A stretch of 64,000 bases of DNA from Blautia schinkii (GTDB lineage Bacteria > Bacillota > Clostridia > Lachnospirales > Lachnospiraceae): positions 1 through 64,000 of the forward strand of contig NZ_JAAWUO010000018.1 in NCBI RefSeq assembly GCF_013304825.1. The letters are read 5' to 3'. The notes beneath the pieces were generated by a model. It made no database searches and had not been told where the DNA came from. It saw nothing but the letters and a program-made list of their open reading frames with translations. The position numbers were made by a program, and so were the translations under genes. Below, piece after piece: positions 34,120 through 43,516 of the stretch. Position 1 is the stretch's first letter. Every line of letters starts with the position of its first letter.

Positions 34120-35325
34120 TTATACCACCTGTTTTCCCAATTGCTGAATACATTTACGGCTTAAATTCCTGGCACTGTTCAGACTTCTGCTTCCCCTGTG
34201 ACCGTTCCGGCAGATATATTCATCGGCTTTGCGGTTTACTGATACGATCGGTGCACCACAGCTGGCACAGGTCTCAGATATTCCTTTTGCATAGGTCTCG
34301 ATTACCAGAATGCCGTTTTTCCAGGCTTTGTATGTCAGATTGCGGCGGATTCCGGTGCTTAAATGCAGTGTGCTCCAGTTTCCTGATCCGATCATTACAT
34401 AGTCCGTGTATTCCTTTTTATATTTCGGAAGGATGATCATTGATACCTGATTTTTCAGGCAGAATTTAATGATCTGTGCGCTGACCTCATGGGCATAATA
34501 TTCAGACAGATGTTTCAGCCGCATCCAGTGTTTCCTGTTTTCTCCCGGCTGCTTCTCTTCACCAAGAGACTTTCGGGCTTTCTCGATCTTTTTCTGGATT
34601 TGATTACATCGGTGAGTATATTCTTTGCCTCCGCTCCAGAATTTCACAGCAATTTCTTTGCCAGCTCCATCACATACAGTACCTACAGCAAAAGCATCTC
34701 CATTTGTAAACTGGATGGCGCAGATCCTGCGTCCTTCCTGTATACGCTGTTTTACACTTGCTGTATCTGCTGTGAATTCTTTTACAGGTACATGGAGCAT
34801 GAGATATTTTTTCTCATAGGTTACTGACGGTGACATCAGCTCAGCCTGTTCCGGAAATATTTCTCCATAAAGACGGCAGCGCATCCATTGCCATTTTTCA
34901 CCTGTCCAGACCTTCAGCGTGATTTCCTTATGGGAAAAATCTCTGTACATTCCTTTATAATAGGTAACTGCTGAATGAAGCTTTTCTGCTTTCCTGCCTG
35001 GAATGATACTCTGTCTGGATATGTGACTTTTTGCTGCTGCTATAGCACTGTTAATGGCTGCCCGCCGAAAATACAGAGGAACCTTTTCCCAGGGTATTGG
35101 TACCTCCGGGATTTTTTTATCTCGTCCCATAATGGTAAGTACTTCCAGTGCACGCATGGTTTTCTGACTGCTCAGTTCCCACAATTCCTCTCTTTTCAAA
35201 AGCAGATCATAATAAAAGCTCTCGATCTCGTTATAGAGTTCCTGTGTCTTCCTAAGCCAGTTCGGATGCCCACAGCAAAGACGCAGCTTTCTGGTGGTTA
35301 TGCTGTAGCCTGTGGTGGATGGCAT
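34120..35325 (-). CDS. TnpB-family protein with degenerate RuvC site
   Basis: This 401-residue protein is of the IS200/IS605 OrfB (TnpB) family, recognised from its overall plan and C-terminus: ETCASCGAPIVSVNRKADEY, then ICRNGH, then SLNSARNLS. The usual RuvC acids seem absent: the VGIDLG-type motif reads CAIQFTNGD, the central IxxE motif reads MIILPKYKKE, and the final DRDxNAA reads SRSLNSA. The fourth zinc cysteine is also missing. It is thus probably unable to cut DNA. No TnpA is nearby. Nuclease-dead TnpB proteins that act as RNA-guided repressors (TldR) have been described, but simple decay is the alternative. Confidence 0.75.
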   Translation of the reverse strand: MPSTTGYSITTRKLRLCCGHPNWLRKTQELYNEIESFYYDLLLKREELWELSSQKTMRALEVLTIMGRDKKIPEVPIPWEKVPLYFRRAAINSAIAAAKSHISRQSIIPGRKAEKLHSAVTYYKGMYRDFSHKEITLKVWTGEKWQWMRCRLYGEIFPEQAELMSPSVTYEKKYLMLHVPVKEFTADTASVKQRIQEGRRICAIQFTNGDAFAVGTVCDGAGKEIAVKFWSGGKEYTHRCNQIQKKIEKARKSLGEEKQPGENRKHWMRLKHLSEYYAHEVSAQIIKFCLKNQVSMIILPKYKKEYTDYVMIGSGNWSTLHLSTGIRRNLTYKAWKNGILVIETYAKGISETCASCGAPIVSVNRKADEYICRNGHRGSRSLNSARNLSRKCIQQLGKQVV

Positions 35326-35384
35326 TTTTATATTCCTTCCGTATTTATTTATATAACTTATCCAATTTTATTTATTTATCGCTT

Positions 35385-35762
35385 AATGTTGTATTAAGCG
35401 ACGAACTTCTGAAAAATGCTGATAGTATCCGTGTTATTTTTTAAATATACAGAATGATATTGACTGCTTATTGACCACGAATAAACCATTCTGATAGCAG
35501 TTTTAGTTGAAAATTAAAGGTTTACGGGAAATTCAAATGACCACTTATTTTGACCATTTTCGATGGAGCATAGATGAGATGATTAAGATAATATACAAAA
35601 ATGTTTACAAAACAGCAGAAAAAACGTCATAATTGGTCTGTTCTGCATAGCCTGCATAGCTTGACAAGGCTAAAAGTGAATGTTATCATTACATGTAGTT
35701 CAAAATTTTGGACTTATAACTTGAAAAATCCGAAAAAAATAACTGTCGCTTAATACAACATT
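35385..35762. mobile_element. MITE-like element with inverted terminal repeats
   Basis: AATGTTGTATTAAGCGAC (35385-35402) recurs inverted as GTCGCTTAATACAACATT (35745-35762), bounding about 380 bp of AT-rich DNA with no reading frame. Each end also sits in its own near-palindrome (TCGCTTAAT...ATTAAGCGA), as in palindrome-ended IS relatives. The left end lies 60 bp upstream of the TnpB-like start, so these may instead be the ends of that element. No transposase or clear target duplication is visible. Confidence 0.5.
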
Positions 35763-35795
35763 TAGCGACAGTTTTCACATTTTCCTTGGTAATGC

Positions 35796-35833
35796 AAAAA
35801 GCCTCCCAGATTAACTTTCTGAAAGGCTTTTTT
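35796..35833 (-). terminator. terminator after tRNA-Pro
   Basis: AAAAAGCCTCCCAGATTAAC runs into the pairing arm AGGCTTTTTT, giving a symmetrical hairpin with T runs in both directions. It lies 27 bp beyond the tRNA 3' end. Confidence 0.75.
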
Positions 35834-35860
35834 ACTGTTCCATATTAAACTTACTCTTTA

Positions 35861-35934
35861 TCGGGGCAACAGGATTTGAACCTGCGACCTCACGGCCCCC
35901 AGCCGTGCGCGCTACCAAGCTACGCCATACCCCG
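35861..35934 (-). tRNA. tRNA-Pro (anticodon GGG)
   Basis: The reverse complement folds as a 74-nt tRNA: acceptor CGGGGTA with TGCCCCG plus discriminator A, D arm GCGTAGCTTGGTAGCGC, anticodon stem CACGG/CCGTG with loop CTGGGGG (anticodon GGG), and T arm GCAGGTTCGAATCCTGT. CCA is not encoded. It reads codon CCC, and perhaps CCU by wobble. tRNA genes are common integration sites, but no attachment duplication is seen here. Confidence 0.95.
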
Positions 35935-36010
35935 CAACATTTGAAATTATAACAGAAATGCTTTTGAAATGCAACCACTTTTTCCTGGCGATATCTTAGG
36001 GGTGATATGT

Positions 36011-36016
36011 TATAAT
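36011..36016 (+). promoter_or_regulatory. extended -10 promoter of LysR gene
   Basis: TGTTATAAT places TATAAT at 36011-36016 with an upstream TG. No good -35 is visible. It lies 43 bp before the LysR start codon. Confidence 0.5.
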
Positions 36017-36058
36017 AGTTTTATGTTATTTCGTTCACTATGTCACAGGAGGTACCAT

Positions 36059-36952
36059 ATGCAGGAAAATCTTTCTCTCTACCACATCTTCTACACTGTT
36101 GCCAGCACAGGCAGTATTTCCCATAGTTCCAGGGATCTTTATATCAGTCAGCCCGCGATCAGCAAGGCTATACAGAAGCTGGAACGAAATCTGGATACTG
36201 TTCTTTTTAACCGGAATTCCAGAGGTGTAACTTTAACTCCTGACGGAGAGCTTCTTTTCGAGAAGGTAAAAGCTGCTCTCATGCTTCTGGATGAAGGTGA
36301 GAATTCAATCCGCCATAACCGTTCCAGAAATATTCCTAAGCTGCGGCTGGGAGCCAGCTCCACATTGAGCAAATACGTACTTCTTTCCCATCTGAAAGAT
36401 TATATAGATCAGTTTCCTCATGTGCGTATTACCATCTCCTGCCAGTCCACCTATCAGACCCTGCAGCTTCTGGATGAAGAAAAAATTGATCTCGGTCTGA
36501 TCGGTCGTCCACAAAAACTCCGGGGATATTTTTTTCAGCCTCTTCTTCAGATTCGGGATACATTTGTATGCACAGAGCAGTATCTTCAGAACCAGAAGAA
36601 ATTGTACCCCGGTGAGCCATTGCTTCAGACTGCAACTTTTATGATGCTGGATGAGGATAATATTACAAGGCAAACTGTGAACACACAGCTGAAAGATCAT
36701 CTTGTAGAACTAAGCCATATCCTGGAAGTAACAACTATGGATCTTCTGATCCAGTTTGCAGAGATCGGTCTTGGTGTTGCCTGTGTGATCCGGGATTTTG
36801 TGGAAAAAGAGCTGGAAGAAGGTACCTTGGTTGAGGTACCTGTAGGCTTTTCTTTTCCACCACGGGAAATTGGATTTGTCTGCCGACAGAAAGATGTGGA
36901 CTCTCCGCTGATTGCTCCGTTTTTTGGTGAAGCAGCAAATACTGATCTCTGA
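36059..36952 (+). CDS. LysR-family transcriptional regulator
   Basis: I start at MQENLSLYHIFYTVASTGSI (36059) because CACAGGAGGTACCAT precedes it. The protein has about 297 residues. Residues 1-60 are the LysR helix-turn-helix (SSRDLYISQPAISKAIQKLE, then LFNRNSRGVTLTPDG). The remainder is the two-lobe effector domain with GLIGRPQK and QFAEIGLGVACVIRDFV. It is a single gene facing right, between the tRNA and ilvC. It may regulate metabolism or transport; no target is evident, and it is not divergent from a partner gene. Confidence 0.88.
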   Translation: MQENLSLYHIFYTVASTGSISHSSRDLYISQPAISKAIQKLERNLDTVLFNRNSRGVTLTPDGELLFEKVKAALMLLDEGENSIRHNRSRNIPKLRLGASSTLSKYVLLSHLKDYIDQFPHVRITISCQSTYQTLQLLDEEKIDLGLIGRPQKLRGYFFQPLLQIRDTFVCTEQYLQNQKKLYPGEPLLQTATFMMLDEDNITRQTVNTQLKDHLVELSHILEVTTMDLLIQFAEIGLGVACVIRDFVEKELEEGTLVEVPVGFSFPPREIGFVCRQKDVDSPLIAPFFGEAANTDL

Positions 36953-37002
36953 TAAACTAATCTTTCATCAACTGTATAAAAATTTTATAATCATCATAAA
37001 AA

Positions 37003-37043
37003 AATCCCATCGGATGCTCAATATATAAACATCCGATGGGATT
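37003..37043 (-). terminator. hairpin terminator between LysR and ilvC
   Basis: AATCCCATCGGATG pairs with CATCCGATGGGATT around a 13-nt loop. On the minus strand it is followed by seven T, so it fits an ilvC read-through stop. For the plus-strand LysR gene the tail is poor. Confidence 0.7.
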
Positions 37044-37058
37044 CTAAAGTCCGCAATT

Positions 37059-37217
37059 GACTCAAACTACGCTTTGCTTCGTTCGAGTAGCGCAAAAATT
37101 ATTGTTCAACAATGACTCAAACTACGCTTTGCTTCGTTCGAGTAGCGCAAAAATTATTGTTCAACAATGACTCAAACTACGCTTCGCTTCGTTCGAGTAG
37201 CGCAAAAATTATTACTT
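37059..37217. repeat. 55-bp tandem repeat, about three copies
   Basis: The unit beginning GACTCAAACTACGCTTTGCT recurs at 37059, 37114 and 37169 with a 55-bp period and a single T/C difference (CGCTTTGC/CGCTTCGC). Each unit contains short self-complementary arms (ACTC/GAGT, TTGTTCAACAA). It lies directly downstream of ilvC on the minus strand. No spacers differ, so it is not CRISPR. Confidence 0.85.
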
Positions 37218-37231
37218 TGTAATAATTTTTG
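37203..37231 (-). terminator. ilvC terminator
   Basis: AAAAATTATTAC-TTTG-TAATAATTTTT immediately follows the ilvC stop. The stem is AT-rich and symmetrical, with T-rich ends. Confidence 0.6.
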
Positions 37232-37232
37232 C

Positions 37233-38273
<1,041 letters not shown>

Positions 38274-38344
38274 TCATCACATCTTCTTCATAAAAATTAT
38301 TTATCGTTAAGAGAGTGTCTGCTCTCCTAGCAAACATATGTATC

Positions 38345-38842
38345 TTACAGAAATCTCACATCATCACTGCCGCGGGACAGCCCTGTGATTCCTGTTCTTG
38401 CAAGCTCAAGGATCTCATAGTCAGCCATCAGTTCAATAAAAGCTTTCAGCTTGTTCTGGCTTCCTGTCATCTCCATGATCAGAGAATCCTTACTTACATC
38501 CACTACCTTGGCACGGAAAATATCGGCAACTGAAAGTGCTCCCTGCCTCTGTTCCGGCTTCACGGCAACCTTCACCAGCATTAATTCTCTGGCAACACTG
38601 TCATCCTGCTCCAGAACCTTGACATCTCTCACATCCTCCTGTTTGGCAAGCTGTTTCGTAATCTGCTGTATCATCTGATCATCCGCCTCGCATACAACTG
38701 TCATGCGGGAATATCTCTGATCTGCAGTCACACCTGCTGTAATGCTGTCAATATTATATCCACGGCGGCTGAATAGACCAGCCACACGGCTAAGGACTCC
38801 TGAGGTATTATCCACAAGAATGGATAGTATTCTCTTTTCCAT
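38345..38842 (-). CDS. ilvN: acetolactate synthase small (regulatory) subunit
   Basis: This 165-residue protein starts ILSILVDNTSGVLSRVAGLF, the ACT domain that binds valine for feedback control, with NIDSITAG and the C-terminal regulatory half (LVKVAVKPEQRQGALSVADI) of IlvH/IlvN. It activates and valine-sensitises the large subunit, which is not in this window. The gene runs into ilvC. The ATG follows AAGCAGGTGTATT. Confidence 0.95.
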   Translation of the reverse strand: MEKRILSILVDNTSGVLSRVAGLFSRRGYNIDSITAGVTADQRYSRMTVVCEADDQMIQQITKQLAKQEDVRDVKVLEQDDSVARELMLVKVAVKPEQRQGALSVADIFRAKVVDVSKDSLIMEMTGSQNKLKAFIELMADYEILELARTGITGLSRGSDDVRFL

Positions 38843-38927
38843 AATACACCTGCTTTCAAAACGTTATGTAAAGAAACCTGACTTCGTCAAGTAACGCTTT
38901 AATCTAATAAATCTTTGCTTTCTTACC

Positions 38928-38955
38928 ATTATAGCAACTTCGAAAATTTTGTCAA
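38928..38955 (-). promoter_or_regulatory. promoter of ilvN-ilvC
   Basis: On the minus strand TTGACA (38950-38955) and TATAAT (38928-38933) are 16 bp apart. The predicted start leaves a leader of about 80 nt, with a small TGAC-GAA-GTCA hairpin within CGTTA/TAACG arms. Confidence 0.75.
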
Positions 38956-39000
38956 TCAAAATTTCTCGTAAGACACCTTCAAATTAATAAAGAGTTTACA

Positions 39001-40041
39001 TCAGATCAGATATTTTTTGCGCAGCTCTTCTGTTGCTTTCGCAGTTAGATAAAGCTTCTTACGAAGGAATCTCTCTCCCCCTCCGTATTCATTCTCAATG
39101 AGATCAAATATGATATTAATGTAGGATTCTTTTACCTGATAAAAAGCAGTAAGATTGGCAAACTTCTGACTGTTCTCAGGACGGTAAGCCCGGTAAAGCC
39201 TGCGCATATATTTAAGTTCTTCCTCCAGACATGGATTGGAACGCATAAAATCTCTTCGTATTGTCTCTTTCGGTACGCCCAGTGCCAAAAGCAGCAGTGC
39301 GGTTCCGACTCCGGCTCTGTCTTCTCCTGTTCCACTGTGAAAGATCACTGCCCCGTTCTTTACATGGAGAAGTACATCAAGAAAACGTGCATACTGTTTC
39401 AGAGAATACTCATCATTCAGAAAACTGCGGTATCTGTTTATCATATATTTATCAGTATCCCCATAGCAGGACATCACCTGTTCAAAAAAGCTTCTTCCTC
39501 CGCTCTCTTCATCCAGGATCGGGATATGGTAATATTCCACACCAGCCATGATATCGTCCGGTTTTTTCTTTACTTCAGCTGCTGAACGGAAATCGATCAC
39601 TGTTTTTACATTATATTCCTCTGCAAGGATCCGGGTATCTGTAATGGAAGCATGATAAATCTCGCCACTGCGCAGAAGCTTTCTCGGAAGAATATGTGAA
39701 CCATTCTCTGTCATCAGTGCTCCAAGATCCCTGGTGTTGGGAAGATTCTTCAGTGGAAGCCTGCTGCCTTTGGGAAATCCTACGGCCATATCAGGATTCA
39801 GCAATTTAAGAAGCCGGAGACAATCCTGGACCTCCTGTTCAGTCATATCGAATTTATAACGTTTCTGACGTCGTGTTATGATTACCAGATAGTTGATGAT
39901 CAGCTGTTTCTCTCCGGTTTTATCCGCACCTTCCCGGCGCATATACGCCCAGACAATATCCCTGCATGGAAGGCTGTTCAGCATCATGTGCCTGTTAAAC
40001 ACAAAAAATCCATCTTCGATCCGTATCTTTCCGTATCTCAT
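39001..40041 (-). CDS. tyrosine-phosphatase-like protein lacking the catalytic cysteine
   Basis: I start at MRYGKIRIEDGFF (40041) because GAAGGAGAAAGGAAAGAAA precedes it. The protein has about 346 residues. Residues 1-95 form an unidentified N-terminal domain. Residues about 100-346 are a Y_phosphatase3/IphP-type domain with LPNTRDLGA, LLRSGEIYHASI, and TVIDFRSAAEV. The P-loop reads FHSGTGEDRAG where active enzymes have HC-x-x-G-x-x-R, so serine (AGT) replaces cysteine. The rest of the P-loop, including the arginine, is intact. It may bind phosphotyrosine or another phospho-ligand without hydrolysis. Confidence 0.85.
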   Translation of the reverse strand: MRYGKIRIEDGFFVFNRHMMLNSLPCRDIVWAYMRREGADKTGEKQLIINYLVIITRRQKRYKFDMTEQEVQDCLRLLKLLNPDMAVGFPKGSRLPLKNLPNTRDLGALMTENGSHILPRKLLRSGEIYHASITDTRILAEEYNVKTVIDFRSAAEVKKKPDDIMAGVEYYHIPILDEESGGRSFFEQVMSCYGDTDKYMINRYRSFLNDEYSLKQYARFLDVLLHVKNGAVIFHSGTGEDRAGVGTALLLLALGVPKETIRRDFMRSNPCLEEELKYMRRLYRAYRPENSQKFANLTAFYQVKESYINIIFDLIENEYGGGERFLRKKLYLTAKATEELRKKYLI

Positions 40042-40127
40042 TTTCTTTCCTTTCTCCTTCTCAACCCCTGCATCCTTTTCGGGACACACTTTATCATACC
40101 AGAAATTTTCCGTTACGTATACCTTGT

Positions 40128-40155
40128 TTGACATTTTTCATGGTTTCGATATAAT
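40128..40155 (+). promoter_or_regulatory. promoter of AEC transporter gene
   Basis: TTGACA (40128-40133) and TATAAT (40150-40155) are 16 bp apart, about 35 bp before the start codon at 40190. Confidence 0.8.
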
Positions 40156-40189
40156 AAGTGGAGATATTTACCCATGGGAGGGTTTCTTT

Positions 40190-41134
40190 ATGGAAAATCT
40201 TGTTTTTTGTCTGAATGTAACTGTTCCGATTTTTCTTACGCTGCTTCTCGGATATTTTTTCCGGAGGATCGGACTTTTTGACGATGCATTTGTCAGCCGT
40301 ATGAATAAATTCGTATTTGTTGTACCTTTACCTGTGCTTCTTTTTCAGGATATTGCCAGGATCGATATTTACGAAGCCTGGGATTTCAGGATGGTGGTCT
40401 TCTGTTTTAGTATCACTTCTGTAAGCATTATCATCTCCGTATTTCTGTCCCGATTCCTTCATCCTTCAGATATACGCGGTGAATTTATCCAGGCATCTTA
40501 CCGGAGCAGTGCTGCGATCCTGGGTATCGCCATTATCCAGAACCTTTATGGAAACGCCGGAATGGCTCCGCTGATGATCATTGCAAGTGTACCTCTTTAC
40601 AATGTTATGGCTGTTGTGATTCTTTCCATATTCAAACCAGGTCAGGGTAAACTGAATGGTGTTGTTCTGAAGCGTACTTTAAAAGGCATCATCACCAACC
40701 CAATTATTCTTGGAATTGCAGCTGGTACATTATGGTCTCTGCTCCGTCTCCCATTTCCGAAGATCCTGGATTCCACAGTCGGAAACCTTGCAAAAACAGC
40801 CACACCCCTTGGTCTGATGGCCATGGGAGGTTCTCTCCGTTTTGGAAAAGCTTTCTCCAGACTGAAGGCTTCTGTTGCCTGCACTTTTATGAAGCTTGTC
40901 GGCTACGAAGCACTTTTTCTCCCGCTGGCCATCCGTTGCGGCTTCACACAGGATAAGCTGGTTTCCATTATCATTATGCTTGGTTCTGCCAGCACAGTAA
41001 CCTGCTTTGTTATGGCAAAAAATATGGATCATGAAGGTTCCTTCTCTTCCGGAGTTGTTCTTCTTACTACAGTTTTCAGTGCGTTTACATTGACTTTATG
41101 GCTGTTTATCTGTAAGAACCTTGGGCTTATCTGA
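40190..41134 (+). CDS. AEC-family (auxin efflux carrier-like) transporter
   Basis: I start at MENLVFCLNVTVPIFLTLLL (40190), which follows GGGAGGGTTTCTTT and the promoter above; a longer in-frame extension would cover the promoter. The protein has about 314 residues, ten membrane helices, and the AEC features NKFVFVVPLPVLLF and LGLMAMGGSL. Bacterial members move organic acids such as malate or malonate. It is a single gene with a terminator at 41228-41275. A second, distinct member lies at 43517-44452. Confidence 0.85.
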   Translation: MENLVFCLNVTVPIFLTLLLGYFFRRIGLFDDAFVSRMNKFVFVVPLPVLLFQDIARIDIYEAWDFRMVVFCFSITSVSIIISVFLSRFLHPSDIRGEFIQASYRSSAAILGIAIIQNLYGNAGMAPLMIIASVPLYNVMAVVILSIFKPGQGKLNGVVLKRTLKGIITNPIILGIAAGTLWSLLRLPFPKILDSTVGNLAKTATPLGLMAMGGSLRFGKAFSRLKASVACTFMKLVGYEALFLPLAIRCGFTQDKLVSIIIMLGSASTVTCFVMAKNMDHEGSFSSGVVLLTTVFSAFTLTLWLFICKNLGLI

Positions 41135-41227
41135 TTCGGCTTATCTGCAGCAGGATATAAACATTGCCACTCTGCGTAACACGGAGCATAAATACCAGCT
41201 AAAGACATAGCCCGTTTCATACAGAAA

Positions 41228-41275
41228 ATGCTGTAAGAGCTGTCTGCTTCCAAACAGTTCTTACAGCATTTTTAT
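41228..41275. terminator. bidirectional terminator
   Basis: ATGCTGTAAGAGCTGT pairs with ACAGTTCTTACAGCAT and is followed by TTTTA on the plus strand; AAAA precedes it, so it can also act on the minus strand. It separates the convergent AEC and HAD genes. Confidence 0.85.
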
Positions 41276-41301
41276 TTCTGCATTTTGTACAAATATTCAG
41301 T

Positions 41302-42111
41302 CTATATCAGTTTCAGATACCGGAGACCGTCCCTGATTCCATAATGGAACATATCGGACGTAACATGATCTGCCAGCTCCTGGATCTTCGGGGAAGCATT
41401 TCCCATAGCAACCTTGGTGGCCGCATATTCAAACATAGCCAGGTCATTGTTGCTGTCTCCGAATACCACAGTATCTTCCCACGGAATATCAAACAGGCGT
41501 ATCACTGCAGCAATGCCAACAGCTTTGTTAAAGCCCTTGGGAACAAGCTCGATAGTATTTCCAACAAAAGAGCTGCTGCCCTCATGACGGATGATATCAT
41601 AATACTCACTTAAGACGGCAAGTGCAGCCTCTGCATCGCAGCCGGCCGTCATTTTTGCACTGATCTTATTGATCTGCATACAGTCTTCATTACCCCGGAT
41701 CGGTCTCCACTTATCTCCCAGTGCTTCTGTGATCAGGCTTGCATACCAGTTTACTTCATCCGTATACTCGTCCTTATCATAATACATATAGTCTGCACCC
41801 TCCATCACCGGGATCAGACCATATTTTCTTAATACTTCCACGGAAAGCTTTGCAACTTCCGGTGTCATTTCTTTATTAAAAAGCCTCTTCCCGTCTTTCT
41901 CTATGGTAGATCCGCAGGCAGTGATCATCCCTGTAAAAGGGATCTGCTCCAGATACCATGGAACAAAGGCACGGCTTCTTCCTGTACAGAGCCAGGCTTC
42001 GTGGCCATTATCTATCAATGCACGCACTGCCTCTATTGCACTGTCCGGAGTTCCTTTTTTCATATCGCAGATCGTTCCGTCTGCATCAAAAAATACCGCT
42101 TTTTTTCTCAT
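41302..42111 (-). CDS. HAD-superfamily phosphatase, Cof type
   Basis: This 269-residue protein begins AVFFDADGTICDM (HAD motif I, DxDGT). Motif II is in ITACGSTIE, and motifs III and IV occur in the conserved GFNKAVGIAAVI and VVFGDSNNDLAMFEYA. This cap type (IIB) dephosphorylates sugar phosphates or flavin/pyridoxal phosphates; the substrate is not predictable. It lies 18 bp after the M18 peptidase gene and is likely co-transcribed with it. Confidence 0.9.
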   Translation of the reverse strand: MRKKAVFFDADGTICDMKKGTPDSAIEAVRALIDNGHEAWLCTGRSRAFVPWYLEQIPFTGMITACGSTIEKDGKRLFNKEMTPEVAKLSVEVLRKYGLIPVMEGADYMYYDKDEYTDEVNWYASLITEALGDKWRPIRGNEDCMQINKISAKMTAGCDAEAALAVLSEYYDIIRHEGSSSFVGNTIELVPKGFNKAVGIAAVIRLFDIPWEDTVVFGDSNNDLAMFEYAATKVAMGNASPKIQELADHVTSDMFHYGIRDGLRYLKLI

Positions 42112-42128
42112 TTCTCATGTCTCCCATA

Positions 42129-43397
42129 TCATCTGTAAAATACTTTTGCTGCGCGAATCAGACTCTCTGTATCCTTCACTCCTGCTGTCTCATAAGCTGA
42201 ATGCATAGCCAGCTGCGGAAGTCCGATATCTACTGTATTCATGGCAGCCTGTGTGTTGGAAATATTTCCAAGTGTGGAGCCCCCTGCAATATCCGAACGG
42301 TTTACAAATGTCTGGTACGGAACCTCCGCTTCCCTGCAAAGCTCCTTGAAGATTGCTGCTGAAATTCCGTCTGTACAATATTTCTGGTTTGCATTATATT
42401 TAATCACGATTCCGCCATTCATTGTCGGACGGTTCACAGGATCTGCTTTATCCGTATAGTTTGGATGAAGCGCATGTGCATTATCTGCAGAGATCATAAA
42501 GCTCTCCGCAAGTGCCATAAGGTAGCTCTCATGATCCCCGCCAAGTGCCAGATTGATCCGGTACAGCACATCCTTGAGAAATGCAGATGCTGCACCCTGC
42601 CTGGTGGTGCTTCCTACCTCTTCATTGTCAAGGACGCAGTGGACTGCAATATTTTTCTTTTTATCTGCCTGCAAAAATCCCTCCAGGGATGCAAAAGCGC
42701 ACTGCAGATCATCCAGTCTCGGACTTGATACAAACTCATTTCTGGCTCCCCATACAGTTCCGGGCATACGGTTGTACAAAAACAGATCATGCCCCAGGAC
42801 ATCCTCCGGACGAACCTCTGCTTCTGCCGCTATCATATCCAGGAACTTTCCTTTTTCACCATTTCCGCTGTACAGAGGCAGCATATCCTTCTGCACATTA
42901 TAATGATATCCACCGTTAATATCCCGGTTCATATGAATGGCAAGGCTCGGAATCATCACAAGATCTCTGTCAATGTTTATAAGCTTCTCCAGGATCTTGC
43001 CGTTTTTGCGCACGATCATTCGGCCTGCCACAGAAAGAGGACGGTCAAACCAGGTGGAAAGGATCATTCCACCGTACCGTTCCACATTCAGCTTCACATA
43101 AGCTCCACCTACAGACATCTCCGGATTTTCTTTGATCTTAAAGGACGGAGAATCACTGTGACTCGCAATAATATGGTATCTTCCGGAATCATTCATTGGA
43201 ATGGAAAATCCGATGATCGCAGAATGATTTCGCATGACAAAATATTTTCCGCCTTTTTCCAGCTCCCAGTGTTCTTCCTCTTTCAGTTCTGTAAAACCCT
43301 CTTCCAGAAAACGTTTTCTTATTGTTTCTGCCGCATGAAAAGCAGTTGGACTGCTGCTGATAAATTCCAAAAGTTTCTCTGTTGTCTCTTCGTACAT
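42129..43397 (-). CDS. M18-family aminopeptidase
   Basis: This 422-residue zinc aminopeptidase (aspartyl aminopeptidase type) has the metal-binding HSDSPSFKIKENP, then SSPRLDDLQCAF, the acid pair VLDNEEVGSTTRQGA, and the final ISADNAHALHPNYTDKA with HSAYE near the end. It removes N-terminal residues from peptides in the cytoplasm and forms large oligomers. It starts at ATG after AGGAGAAAACAG. The HAD gene follows. Confidence 0.95.
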   Translation of the reverse strand: MYEETTEKLLEFISSSPTAFHAAETIRKRFLEEGFTELKEEEHWELEKGGKYFVMRNHSAIIGFSIPMNDSGRYHIIASHSDSPSFKIKENPEMSVGGAYVKLNVERYGGMILSTWFDRPLSVAGRMIVRKNGKILEKLINIDRDLVMIPSLAIHMNRDINGGYHYNVQKDMLPLYSGNGEKGKFLDMIAAEAEVRPEDVLGHDLFLYNRMPGTVWGARNEFVSSPRLDDLQCAFASLEGFLQADKKKNIAVHCVLDNEEVGSTTRQGAASAFLKDVLYRINLALGGDHESYLMALAESFMISADNAHALHPNYTDKADPVNRPTMNGGIVIKYNANQKYCTDGISAAIFKELCREAEVPYQTFVNRSDIAGGSTLGNISNTQAAMNTVDIGLPQLAMHSAYETAGVKDTESLIRAAKVFYR

Positions 43398-43516
43398 GTC
43401 TGTTTTCTCCTCTGACCGGCCGGAAATCAGGCCGTTTTATGTTACTCTCACAAAAATGCGCAGTAACCTTTTGCTACTGCACATTATACGGCAAAATATT
43501 TTCCGTAGCAATACTT

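Noticed and set aside
35861-35934. Attachment site for an integrated element at the tRNA
   Set aside because: No duplicate of the tRNA 3' end was seen nearby, and the recombinases present are serine types that rarely use tRNA ends.
37059-37217. CRISPR array
   Set aside because: The repeats are 55 bp head to tail with no unique spacers, and no cas gene is present in the window.
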